NCBI GenBank assembly: GCA_017466065.1
Contig: JAFTUV010000006.1
Location: 1-7,165, forward strand
DNA: 7,165 bases
Direction: 5' to 3'
Origin: Bacteroidaceae bacterium
Lineage (GTDB): Bacteria; Bacteroidota; Bacteroidia; Bacteroidales; Bacteroidaceae
Made by a program: the position numbers and the translations under genes. How positions within the stretch are numbered: the first letter of the stretch is position 1; the number at the start of each line of letters is the position of its first letter. The notes under the pieces are model-generated. The model was not told where the DNA came from, ran no database searches, and was given only the letters and a program-made list of their open reading frames with translations. Shown here in pieces: positions 1 to 6,969 of the stretch.

Positions 1-177
1 TGCTTGCCTTTTTATGCTCTTTTTTGCCTGTTTCTCCCTTTTTCGCAGTTACATAGCCCGCTATGCGCCTTTGAAAAATGAAAAAACATCCTAAAAAAGA
101 CCTATAAAAATTTCAAGGACATAAATTTAAACAACTTCTAATTGCTTCTAATAAATATGAATAAAATAGAATATAGT
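1..177. other. Non-coding leader upstream of hisIE
   Basis: No convincing gene is seen here. The first 45 bases of the plus strand are rich in T runs and the rest in A runs. A small inverted repeat, catag (52-56) and ctatg (61-65) around a four-base loop, could form a weak hairpin. A TTTG at 70-73 resembles a Bacteroidota -33 element, but no good TAnnTTTG box follows at the right distance. No end of an upstream hisF or other his gene is visible, so hisIE appears to be first in its transcript or to follow a gap after genes outside the window. Confidence 0.5.
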
Positions 178-777
178 ATGAAATTTTCCGATTTTGATTT
201 ATCGAAGAACGGCGATGGCCTGCTCCCCGTGGTTGTGCAGGATTATGCCACACTCAAAGTGCTGATGGTTGCTTATATGAACCGTGAGGCTTTCGAAAAG
301 ACAGTAGAAACGGGCAAGGCTACTTTTTACAGCCGTTCGCGCGGTGCATTATGGACAAAGGGTGAAACAAGCGGTAACTTCATAGAGGTTGTGAAGATGT
401 ACCCCGATTGTGACAACGACACGCTGCTCATTATGGGCAAGCCCTACGGCCCTGCCTGTCATCGTGGCACCACAAGTTGTTTCGATACTCCCGAGAATGA
501 GGGCTTTGTGCGCAAGCTCGAAAAGGTTATTCAGGGCCGTCACGCATCAATGCCCGAAGGTTCCTATACTACAATGCTCTTTAACAAGGGCGTGAACAAA
601 ATTGCCCAGAAAGTGGGTGAGGAGGCTGTGGAAACAGTTATTGAGGCTATCGACGGTAACAAGGATCGTTATCTCTATGAGGCGTGCGACCTCATTTACC
701 ACCTGCTTGTGCTCAATGAGCAGATGGGTTTTACACTCGAAGATGTTGAACGCGAATTGGCCGAAAGACATAGTTGA
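178..777 (+). CDS. hisIE: Bifunctional phosphoribosyl-AMP cyclohydrolase / phosphoribosyl-ATP pyrophosphatase HisIE
   Basis: This cytoplasmic enzyme catalyses steps two and three of histidine biosynthesis. The C-terminal HisE domain hydrolyses phosphoribosyl-ATP to phosphoribosyl-AMP, and the N-terminal HisI domain opens the adenine ring. The 199 residues fit a full-length fused HisIE. HisI covers about residues 8-105, with FYSRSRGALWTKGE (50-63), the metal-binding DCDND (77-81) and GPACHRGTTSCF (91-102). Cys78, Cys94 and Cys101 have the spacing of the zinc ligands. HisE covers about 112-199, with KVGEEAVETVIEA (145-157) and EACDLIYH (168-175). The ATG at 178 is preferred because MKFSDF... 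DGLLPVVVQD starts where Bacteroides HisIE starts; ATG 157 and TTG 142 are in-frame alternatives that add residues of no recognised role. No clear Shine-Dalgarno is seen, as is usual in this phylum. The stop lies two bases before the next gene, so the two are probably co-transcribed. Confidence 0.96.
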   Translation: MKFSDFDLSKNGDGLLPVVVQDYATLKVLMVAYMNREAFEKTVETGKATFYSRSRGALWTKGETSGNFIEVVKMYPDCDNDTLLIMGKPYGPACHRGTTSCFDTPENEGFVRKLEKVIQGRHASMPEGSYTTMLFNKGVNKIAQKVGEEAVETVIEAIDGNKDRYLYEACDLIYHLLVLNEQMGFTLEDVERELAERHS

Positions 778-779
778 TT

Positions 780-1163
780 ATGAAAAAAACGGTAGTATTT
801 ATATTGGCATTGTTGCTGCTTGCAGCTTGCGGTGGTAACAACAAGAGTGAGAAAGAGCCTGTTATTAACCCCCTGTGGGGAATGTGGGTGCAGCAGGAGC
901 CTGCAATGGATAGTAAGTGGGAAATGATGTTCACCGAGGATAACAACGGCTTTGTGTTCGTTGCCGACACTTTCTATTGCAAGACTTTGTGGCGCGAGGA
1001 TTCGTTGCTGAATATCCGTTTCATCTTCAACAGTGATTCTTCACAGACTTCGGTGAGAAAAACATTTGAGATGAGTATAGATGCCGATACTCTTTATCTC
1101 AAAGACCTTGCAGCCGAGGAGGGCGAGCCTGTCGAGAGCCGCTATATAAGGTTCAAGCAGTAA
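780..1163 (+). CDS. Small lipocalin-like lipoprotein
   Basis: This is a predicted 127-residue lipoprotein of unknown function. The start is ATG 780 (MKK); an in-frame TTG at 774 overlaps the end of hisIE and is less likely. The signal peptide has a Lys-Lys start, a hydrophobic core and the lipobox LAAC, so Cys17 would be lipidated. A short polar linker follows (GGNNKSEKE). The rest is beta-rich: a GMW turn near residue 34, then FTEDNNGFVFV, FEMSIDADTLYLKD and a final SRYIRFKQ. This pattern resembles the lipocalin-like lipoproteins common in Bacteroidales (seen as '...W...F..DG...Y.I..DTL.L..' in that family), but the match is by eye only. The two-base gap after the hisIE stop suggests translational coupling. 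A link to histidine metabolism is not implied by the sequence and may just be shared transcription. Confidence 0.75.
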   Translation: MKKTVVFILALLLLAACGGNNKSEKEPVINPLWGMWVQQEPAMDSKWEMMFTEDNNGFVFVADTFYCKTLWREDSLLNIRFIFNSDSSQTSVRKTFEMSIDADTLYLKDLAAEEGEPVESRYIRFKQ

Positions 1164-1178
1164 AGAGAATGTAATAAG

Positions 1179-1225
1179 TTTGAATGTGGATGTTCCAGCG
1201 ATAGAATGGAACATCCACATTCAAA
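1179..1225 (+). terminator. Probable terminator hairpin after the hisIE-lipoprotein pair
   Basis: A perfect 19-base inverted repeat has a left arm tttgaatgtggatgttcca (1179-1197), a nine-base loop (1198-1206) and the matching right arm (1207-1225). G-T and A-T pairs extend it a little on each side. It starts 15 bases after the lipoprotein stop. The following T tract is short (attt), so termination is likely but the site is not a textbook intrinsic terminator. It could also stabilise the 3' end of the mRNA. Confidence 0.65.
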
Positions 1226-1331
1226 TTTGTGTAATATTATTGCTTAATAATTTATCTCCTTATAGTGGTATTTATCTTGTTTTTTTCTATTTTTACAAAA
1301 AATAGTATCGAACAAGTTATTTACATATATT

Positions 1332-4300
1332 ATGAGAAAATTTATACTTTGCTTTATGCTTTGTGCGGCAACGAGTATGCTTGTCGCCAAAAATCCTCCG
1401 CTTATGGGGTGGAGCTCTTGGAATACTTACGGATTCCAGATTAACGACTCGGTGATAAAGGCGCAGGCCGATGCTATGGTTGCGCTCGGCTTTGCCGATT
1501 GTGGATATAATCACATAAATATCGACGATGGCTTTTTGGGCGGTCGCGACGAGGATGGCAAGCTGGTAATCCACCCTGAACGTTTCCCCAACGGGCTGCG
1601 TCCTTTGGTCGATTATATTCACGGCAAGGGGCTTAAAGCGGGTATATACTCCGATGCGGGGCGCAACACTTGTGCGTCGTTCTGGGGTGGCGACACGATT
1701 GGTATCGGTGTCGGCCTCTATGGGCACGATGAGCAGGATATGAACCTCTTTTTCAATGAACTGAATTTCGATTTTATTAAGGTCGATTATTGCGGTGCCG
1801 ATGCCGGCAATAACTCCGAGGGGCTTGACCTTGATGTTGAGGCTCGTTACAAGGAGATTTACGAGGCGATACAGAATACCGGTCGCACCGATGTTACTTG
1901 GAACATCTGCCGATGGGCGTTCCCCGGTACTTGGGCTTGTGAGATTGCCGATTCTTGGCGCACCACCGAGGATATTTATCTTGGCTGGGAGTCGATAAAG
2001 AGCATAATTGGCCAGAGTCTTTATCTCTCGGCTTATGCGGCCGACGGGCGTTACAATGATATGGATATGTTGGAGGTGGGGCGTGGCCTCACCGATGAGG
2101 AGGATAAGACTCACTTTGGAATGTGGTGTATGATGAGCTCGCCACTGCTCATCGGTTGCGACCTTAACGATATTAAAGGCAATGCTCTTGCGTTGATGCA
2201 GAATAAGGAACTTATTGCCGTGGACCAAGATGTACTTGGCTTGCAGGCCTATGTGGTGAAGCGTGATAATGGCGCATATGTGCTCGTGAAGGATGTTGAG
2301 GAGCTCAACGGCGTGAAGCGTGTGGTGGCTTTCTATAACCCTACCGATGCGGAACTTGCTATGAGTGTAGATTTCTCGCAGGTTGACCTTGCCGGTGAGG
2401 TGAACGTGCGCGACTTGTTCGAAAAGAAGGATAGGGGTGTGTTCACTGAATCGCTGTCGGTGACTGTGCCTGCACACGGTACCCGAATTTATAAGTTGGA
2501 GGCCGAGGAGCGCCTTGAACGCACTCTTTATGAGGCCGAAACTGCGTGGCTCACCTGCTATCAGGAATTAAAGAACCACGAGGTTTATGGCACGGCTCTG
2601 CCTGTGGAAAAGGCTGCTTGTTCGGGAGGTATTGCGGTAGGTTGGCTCGGTGGTCGTGCCGAGAATGACTTGCAGTGGCGCAATGTGTACAGCAAGGAGG
2701 GTGGCGAATATACGCTGCGTTTCTCGTTTATGTCGGGCGAGGCACGCAAGATGCTGGTGAGCGTTAACGACGGCACTCCTGTTGAGGTTACAACGAATGC
2801 CGGTAATTGGAGTGCTGTGGGCACTGTCGATGTGGATGTAACGCTCAACAAGGGCAATAATGTGGTGCGTCTTTATAACGAGGGTTGGATGGGCGACATT
2901 GATTGTATGCAGCTTGTGTCGAAGAGTGCAACGAGTGTGGAGTATTATCCGGTGGTGTTCGACAAGGAGCAGGAATACACGCATAATTCCCGCCGTTTGA
3001 ACAGCATTTCACTGAATGGCTCGGCCGATGGCAATCAGACAATAAATTTGCCTGCACCCCTTAAAGTATATAGTAAAATAGACGATGCGGTGCTCACGGC
3101 AAGGGCCGGTGAAACGCTCACTCCGGTGTTTGGCTATACAGGTACTTGGATGAATGGTTTTGTGTATATAGACTGCGGACAGGATGGTACCTTCACTGCC
3201 GAGCTTAACAGCGATGGTTCGGTGCCGCAGGGTAGTGATATTATGGCTTTCTCTTATGCCGAGCCGGTGGTAAACACAGGTATCGGATATAACAGCACCG
3301 GTGCCTCGGTGTCGGATGCCAATGTGCTTAATCCGCCGTCGTTTACTCTGCCTGTCGGGCTTGCCAATGGCTTTTATCTTATGCGATACAAGGTCGATTG
3401 GGCTTCGATAGACCCGGCGGGAAGAACCGAGGATGGTAACGGAATAATAAAGAACGGTGGTGCTGTTTGCGATGTGCGTATAAATGTCCACGCTGCCACC
3501 GGAACCCTCTCGGCTGTTGCCGAGAATGGCACCCTGCTTGCCGGCGATGGCTCTGCTTTGCCCTCTGCGGTGCCTTTTGGGGAACCTCTTGAATTGAGGG
3601 CTGTCCCTGCCGAGGGATATATTCTCGATGTTGTGCGTGTGCGTCACGGTCATAATCTTACCGGTGCGGCCGAAAAATCGGGCGTGAAGCAGTATGAGGA
3701 GTATTATATCCCGGCATATATGTGCGAGGATGGAATTATATCTCTGCCGTCCGAGTGTGTCGATGGCGATGTTGAGGTTGAGGCTCTCTTTGCGCAGAAA
3801 CCTGTTGATGTTGCGGGCGAGGGGTATGCTGTTTCGTTCGATAAGGAGGCTGTTGCAGCCGATGGCTATAATGGCGTGCTCTCACTTGCCGTGGGGCTCG
3901 ACGATTATTATATGGTAATAGAGGGTGGCAAGGTGTATAAGGATTATACCGGTTCTCCCTTTTCGCTTTTGTCACCAAAATCATTAACTCTGTCGATGGA
4001 GGATAATCGTGAGGGGCTTCACTATTATCTGTATGTAGACTTGAATAACGATGGAAAGTTTACGGCGTTGTTGAACAATGAGGGCGTGCCTTCCTATTCG
4101 AGCGAATTGGTGGCATTTACCTATTATAATGGCAAGGATAGCGAGGGCGATGCGGTAACCTCTCCCGAAAAGTCGTTGCCGCTCTACACTCTTCCGGATA
4201 ATATGCCTGCCGGAGTCTATCGCGTTCGTTTAAAGGCCGATGTTAACAATGTGTCGTCCGCAGGTTCGCCAGATATTGTTGCAAACGGCGGTACGGTGGT

Positions 4301-5594
4301 GGATTTTCTCATAAACATAGTTGCAGGCGATTGTCCGCTCGACCTTAATACGCTGAACGGTGGTATTATAGGTGTAAATAACAGTGCCTTGCCCGTGAGT
4401 GTCGCTCCGTTCACCCAAATAGAGTTTCAGTTGTTGCCGGGTGCTCCGGGCTTCGAGGCGCAGGAGATTGTTGTGCGTCACGGCCATAATATAAAAGGGG
4501 AGCAGTATGTGAACGGCAACAAGCAGTGGAGCGAGGATGTGCTTGCTGCCACCGATGGTGTTATTACTCTGCCTGCTGCGTATGCCGATGGGGAGATTGA
4601 GATTTTTGCCGAGTTTGTGAAGAACGATGAGAGTGAGTGGCATCTTGTGTTCAGCGACGAATTTAATGCTGCCGACGGTACACAGCCCTCGGCCGAATGG
4701 TGGAGTCGTTGCATTCGTTACAGTGCAACTTGGAACAGATGGTTGAGCGACCGCGAGGAGGTTATCTACATTGAGGATGGCAAGCTGGTGGCACGCGCAA
4801 TTCCCAATCCCGACACTTCGACCGATAATGTTCCTATGATTACCGGTGGTATTTGGAGCAGTGGCAAGTTTGGCTTCACATACGGTCGCATCGAGGGGCG
4901 CATAAAGACCAATCCGTGGAGCGGCAACTTCCCCGCATTCTGGATGATGCCTGAGGACCAGTCGGGTGGTTGGCCTAATGATGGTGAGATTGATATTTGG
5001 GAGGCGATAGATTCGCAGGAACGTGCTTGGCACACTGTGCATAGTAACTGGACCTATAATTTAGGAAACACGGGTAACCCGCAGTCGAGCTACAATGAGT
5101 ATAATGCAATAGACCGCTATCATATATACTCATTGGAGTGGGACGAAACTTCACTTGTGTGGCGTGTCGATGGTAAGCAGGTTGCGCAGTATTATAAATC
5201 CTCTTCGCAGGATGCCCTGAATAAGGGGCAGTGGCCGTTTGACGATAATTTCCACATTATTCTTAATCAGAGTGTGGGTAATGGTTCGTGGGCTGCAAAT
5301 GCCGATGTAACGCATACATACGAAACGCTTTTCGATTGGGTGCGTGTCTATCAGAAGGAGGGTATGGAGAATACTATCGGTACGGTGGGAATTGTTGATA
5401 TTATGGAGGAGAAGCCTGTTAAGATTACTATTTTGCCTGATGGCGTGATGGTTGCTACGGCTGCTCCTGCTACTGTGCTTGTGCACGATATTATGGGTCG
5501 CAAGGTTGCCGAGGCTTATGTCGATGGTTGTTACACTTTCTATCTGCCTGCGGGTATTTACTTGATTGGTGGTGAGAAGGTGATGGTGAGATGA
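1332..5594 (+). CDS. Secreted multidomain enzyme: GH27 alpha-galactosidase fused to GH16 endo-glycanase
   Basis: A 1420-residue secreted protein with two catalytic domains. Residues 1-19 form a signal peptide, cut probably after LVA; no lipobox is seen. Residues 20-390 are GH27: PPLMGWSSWNTYG (22-34), NIDDGF (63-68), nucleophile Asp152 in KVDYCG, proton donor Asp214 in SWRTTEDI, NDMDMLEVG (242-250) and SSPLLIGCDL (269-278), then a beta domain. The Asp65-Asp66 pair, which holds the C4 and C6 hydroxyls of galactose in the family, is kept. Residues 396-531 resemble CBM6/35 (YEAE at 400-403, VGWLGG, GDIDCMQL). Residues 538-1096 hold a duplicated unit. Residues 1102-1342 are GH16: HLVFSDEFN, GRIEGRIKT and the catalytic GEIDIWEAI, with nucleophile Glu1219, Asp1221 and acid/base Glu1224. 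Residues 1360-1420 look like a type IX sorting tail (DIMGRKVAE, LPAGIYLI, KVMVR). Known GH27 enzymes remove terminal alpha-galactose or alpha-GalNAc; known GH16 enzymes cut beta-glucans or beta-galactans. The exact substrate is not shown. Confidence 0.93.
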   Translation: MRKFILCFMLCAATSMLVAKNPPLMGWSSWNTYGFQINDSVIKAQADAMVALGFADCGYNHINIDDGFLGGRDEDGKLVIHPERFPNGLRPLVDYIHGKGLKAGIYSDAGRNTCASFWGGDTIGIGVGLYGHDEQDMNLFFNELNFDFIKVDYCGADAGNNSEGLDLDVEARYKEIYEAIQNTGRTDVTWNICRWAFPGTWACEIADSWRTTEDIYLGWESIKSIIGQSLYLSAYAADGRYNDMDMLEVGRGLTDEEDKTHFGMWCMMSSPLLIGCDLNDIKGNALALMQNKELIAVDQDVLGLQAYVVKRDNGAYVLVKDVEELNGVKRVVAFYNPTDAELAMSVDFSQVDLAGEVNVRDLFEKKDRGVFTESLSVTVPAHGTRIYKLEAEERLERTLYEAETAWLTCYQELKNHEVYGTALPVEKAACSGGIAVGWLGGRAENDLQWRNVYSKEGGEYTLRFSFMSGEARKMLVSVNDGTPVEVTTNAGNWSAVGTVDVDVTLNKGNNVVRLYNEGWMGDIDCMQLVSKSATSVEYYPVVFDKEQEYTHNSRRLNSISLNGSADGNQTINLPAPLKVYSKIDDAVLTARAGETLTPVFGYTGTWMNGFVYIDCGQDGTFTAELNSDGSVPQGSDIMAFSYAEPVVNTGIGYNSTGASVSDANVLNPPSFTLPVGLANGFYLMRYKVDWASIDPAGRTEDGNGIIKNGGAVCDVRINVHAATGTLSAVAENGTLLAGDGSALPSAVPFGEPLELRAVPAEGYILDVVRVRHGHNLTGAAEKSGVKQYEEYYIPAYMCEDGIISLPSECVDGDVEVEALFAQKPVDVAGEGYAVSFDKEAVAADGYNGVLSLAVGLDDYYMVIEGGKVYKDYTGSPFSLLSPKSLTLSMEDNREGLHYYLYVDLNNDGKFTALLNNEGVPSYSSELVAFTYYNGKDSEGDAVTSPEKSLPLYTLPDNMPAGVYRVRLKADVNNVSSAGSPDIVANGGTVVDFLINIVAGDCPLDLNTLNGGIIGVNNSALPVSVAPFTQIEFQLLPGAPGFEAQEIVVRHGHNIKGEQYVNGNKQWSEDVLAATDGVITLPAAYADGEIEIFAEFVKNDESEWHLVFSDEFNAADGTQPSAEWWSRCIRYSATWNRWLSDREEVIYIEDGKLVARAIPNPDTSTDNVPMITGGIWSSGKFGFTYGRIEGRIKTNPWSGNFPAFWMMPEDQSGGWPNDGEIDIWEAIDSQERAWHTVHSNWTYNLGNTGNPQSSYNEYNAIDRYHIYSLEWDETSLVWRVDGKQVAQYYKSSSQDALNKGQWPFDDNFHIILNQSVGNGSWAANADVTHTYETLFDWVRVYQKEGMENTIGTVGIVDIMEEKPVKITILPDGVMVATAAPATVLVHDIMGRKVAEAYVDGCYTFYLPAGIYLIGGEKVMVR
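2943..3797 (+). repeat. Protein-level internal repeat, copy 1 (residues 538-822)
   Basis: This is the first copy of a duplicated unit between the carbohydrate-binding module and GH16. It opens with VVFDKE, runs through a beta-sandwich carrying VYIDCGQDGTF (611-621) and FTLPVGLANGFYLMRYK, and ends in a small module with VRVRHGHNLTG (768-778), DGIISLP and DGDVEVEALF. The first part resembles GEVED-type sandwich domains and the last part an InlB-repeat-like or Big-like fold; both are by-eye guesses. It probably acts as a spacer or a glycan-binding module. Confidence 0.75.
3822..4619 (+). repeat. Protein-level internal repeat, copy 2 (residues 831-1096)
   Basis: This is the second copy, in the same order: VSFDKE, then LYVDLNNDGKF (900-910) with a calcium-loop-like D-x-N-N-D-G, YTLPDNMPAGVYRVRLK, VVRHGHNIKG (1047-1056), DGVITLP and DGEIEIFAEF. 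The RHGHN motifs of the two copies lie 278 residues apart. DNA identity is high only at short blocks, such as gtgcgtcacgg at 3639 and 4473. The duplication is therefore old, or was gained as two related modules. Confidence 0.75.
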
Positions 5595-5619
5595 TTAGAA
5601 AGGAATAGCTAATATTAAT

Positions 5620-5659
5620 AAAAACGGATGGCAGTCGAACAAAGCTGCCATCCGTTTTT
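5620..5659. terminator. Bidirectional intrinsic terminator between convergent genes
   Basis: A perfect 15-base inverted repeat (aaaaacggatggcag at 5620-5634, complement at 5645-5659) surrounds a ten-base loop. It reads as a GC-rich stem followed by five Ts on the plus strand and equally on the minus strand. It lies 25 bases after the stop of the large glycosidase gene and directly abuts the TAG stop (5662-5660) of the minus-strand lipoprotein gene, so it can end both transcripts. Confidence 0.9.
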
Positions 5660-6079
5660 CTATTTTGCATTGGGAATTAAATCTTCGTTTGTTGTTTGGT
5701 GTTTGAGGTATTTGAAAAAATAGTAATTACTGTTTCTGTAAAATACTTCTATAAGATATCCACCTAGGTAACCTAAGGGCAATGTTATAATCATTGAACC
5801 AACAAGCCAACCTTTTTTGTTATTTCGTTTGTATTCGGTGGCGAAAGGATGGTATTCATTACTGTTTGCGCCCTTTGATAAGAGAAAGGCTTGAAAAGCA
5901 GCATCGTTATCAAGTTTTATTTTAGTAGTGCCGTTACTGCCTATTGTGCCAAGGTATGTTTTGTCCGCATAATGTATAGTTGTTCCGGGTTTGCCATGTA
6001 CAATTACACTTCTGTATTTGCCACAGGATATTATACTTAATGATAGCGTTATTGCCAATATGGTTCTTAAAAGTTTCAT
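5660..6079 (-). CDS. Lipoprotein with PEGA-like segment and a transmembrane helix
   Basis: This 139-residue protein of unknown function is the second gene of a minus-strand pair. The signal peptide (MKLLRTILAITLSLSIISC) ends in a lipobox-like IISC, predicting lipidation at Cys19. Residues 24-85 contain VHGKPGTTIHYADKTYLG, GSNGTTKIKL and a Pro/Lys-rich end. This resembles PEGA-type surface beta domains, whose usual pattern is 'G.PGA.I...G..LG....G...I.L'. After a basic stretch (KRNNKKG, 84-90) comes a strongly hydrophobic, glycine-spotted helix at about 91-113 (GYLGGYLIEVFY), then a short polar tail. A lipid anchor together with a membrane helix is unusual; the N-terminal segment might instead be an ordinary anchor. 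The start is ATG 6079, preceded by an A-rich tract (aacaaaa), and eight bases separate it from the upstream gene's stop. The bases are AT-rich compared with the left half of the window. Confidence 0.8.
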   Translation of the reverse strand: MKLLRTILAITLSLSIISCGKYRSVIVHGKPGTTIHYADKTYLGTIGSNGTTKIKLDNDAAFQAFLLSKGANSNEYHPFATEYKRNNKKGWLVGSMIITLPLGYLGGYLIEVFYRNSNYYFFKYLKHQTTNEDLIPNAK

Positions 6080-6087
6080 TTTTGTTG

Positions 6088-6969
6088 TTATTTATATTTA
6101 TATAGAAGAGAATTGTAATAGTTTTTCATTGTTGGAACCTTGTTTGCTTTAAAATTTAGAAGCCAATAAGGTTCGTTATTGTAATTACTTTTATTTCTTA
6201 TAAGTTCGCGGAGAGCTTCATTTGTTTTACCTTTATTTTTTACAGGGATGTCAATTATGGAATTTGCATAAAAATCGGAAATAAGTTTTTGATAAGTTTT
6301 GCCTTCATCGATAGAATAGGATATACATACGCTGAATGTGCAATAACTATTTGTCGGAGTGTAATTGGTATTTATGATATTTTTCTTGCTTTTATTTTCT
6401 GTCGCAACAGATTCTGTAAACATGTATCCCAAGTTGCTTATCCCGAGTTTCTTTAAAGAAATACGTCCTTTTGGTGCTATATTTAGTTGTGGCAACTCCA
6501 CAGAGTATGTGGTGTTTGCCACTGATTGTCCGTTTGTGGTGGAACCGCCTACATTTATTCCGTTAAGTATCTGTCCGATGGAACCTCCGACACCCAAAGC
6601 TCCTCCGACGGCTCCAAGATTTACGGAACCGCCCACTTGGTTCGAAGAAAGGTCGGTGACTGTTTTTGTTTTAACAGTGGGGTCATAGTAGGGGGTGGAT
6701 GTTCCATCGGAATTTACAACGAACGATTTTGTTTGGTCGATAATCATTATCTCATCGGTGAGGTTTTTAATGTTTACTGTTAAAATCCCCATTTCGGAGA
6801 TGCTGTAATCGATATAAATTTTTGCACTATCGGGAATTTCTCGTGTTACATTAAATGCTTCGTCTTTGTTTCGCACCGATTGGTAGGTTACATCGCTAAT
6901 TTTCATTCTTGTTCCACACGAACTGAAAAGCAGAGCGCACAGAGATAATGTTAGAATGTGCTTTTTCAT
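6088..6969 (-). CDS. Lipoprotein of unknown function with glycine-rich central segment
   Basis: This is a 293-residue predicted lipoprotein and the first gene of the minus-strand pair. The signal peptide ends in LFSSC, predicting lipidation at Cys18. Residues 47-90 form a beta-rich stretch (KIYIDYSISEMGILTVNIKN, then DEIMIIDQTKSFVV) that looks like an Ig-like or transport-associated sandwich. Residues 112-143 are a low-complexity glycine-rich segment with spaced small residues (GAVGGALGVGGSIGQ), of a kind seen in membrane-inserting or glycine-zipper proteins. The C-terminal half holds NSYCTFSVCISYSID, with Cys210 and Cys215, and a Lys/Asn/Tyr-rich tail. It recalls a conserved Bacteroidales lipoprotein type of unknown role, but I cannot name the family. 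It is probably co-transcribed with the 139-residue lipoprotein gene. The DNA is AT-rich. No clear TTTG / TAnnTTTG promoter is seen upstream, where a repeat and palindrome cluster lies. Confidence 0.82.
   Translation of the reverse strand: MKKHILTLSLCALLFSSCGTRMKISDVTYQSVRNKDEAFNVTREIPDSAKIYIDYSISEMGILTVNIKNLTDEIMIIDQTKSFVVNSDGTSTPYYDPTVKTKTVTDLSSNQVGGSVNLGAVGGALGVGGSIGQILNGINVGGSTTNGQSVANTTYSVELPQLNIAPKGRISLKKLGISNLGYMFTESVATENKSKKNIINTNYTPTNSYCTFSVCISYSIDEGKTYQKLISDFYANSIIDIPVKNKGKTNEALRELIRNKSNYNNEPYWLLNFKANKVPTMKNYYNSLLYKYK

Noticed and set aside
12..89. A 25-codon minus-strand open frame in the leader
   Set aside because: It is short, has no upstream signal or recognisable product, and spans T-rich non-coding sequence.
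1226..1255. TTTG (1226-1229) and TAATTTAT (1248-1255), spaced 18 bases, as a Bacteroidota promoter for the glycosidase gene
   Set aside because: The -7 box matches only 6 of 8 positions, the spacing is slightly short and the -33 part overlaps the end of the terminator stem. Possible, but too weak to annotate.
1332..1390. Lipoprotein signal on the large glycosidase (cysteines at residues 7 and 11)
   Set aside because: The residues before each cysteine do not form a lipobox, and the hydrophobic core continues past Cys11. A signal peptidase I site after LVA fits better.
1317..2477. A 386-codon open frame on the minus strand opposite the GH27 region
   Set aside because: It lies fully antisense to a gene with intact GH27 motifs. 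The translation is rich in His, Ile, Thr and Arg without any recognisable domain, as expected from codon-bias shadow.
4230..5042. A 270-codon minus-strand open frame opposite the second repeat and GH16
   Set aside because: It is antisense to the conserved GH16 domain, has no recognisable domain and is best explained as shadow.
6695..6706. gtggatgttcca, also present in the terminator stem at 1186-1197
   Set aside because: A single 12-base match within 7 kb is expected by chance, and one copy is inside a coding region.
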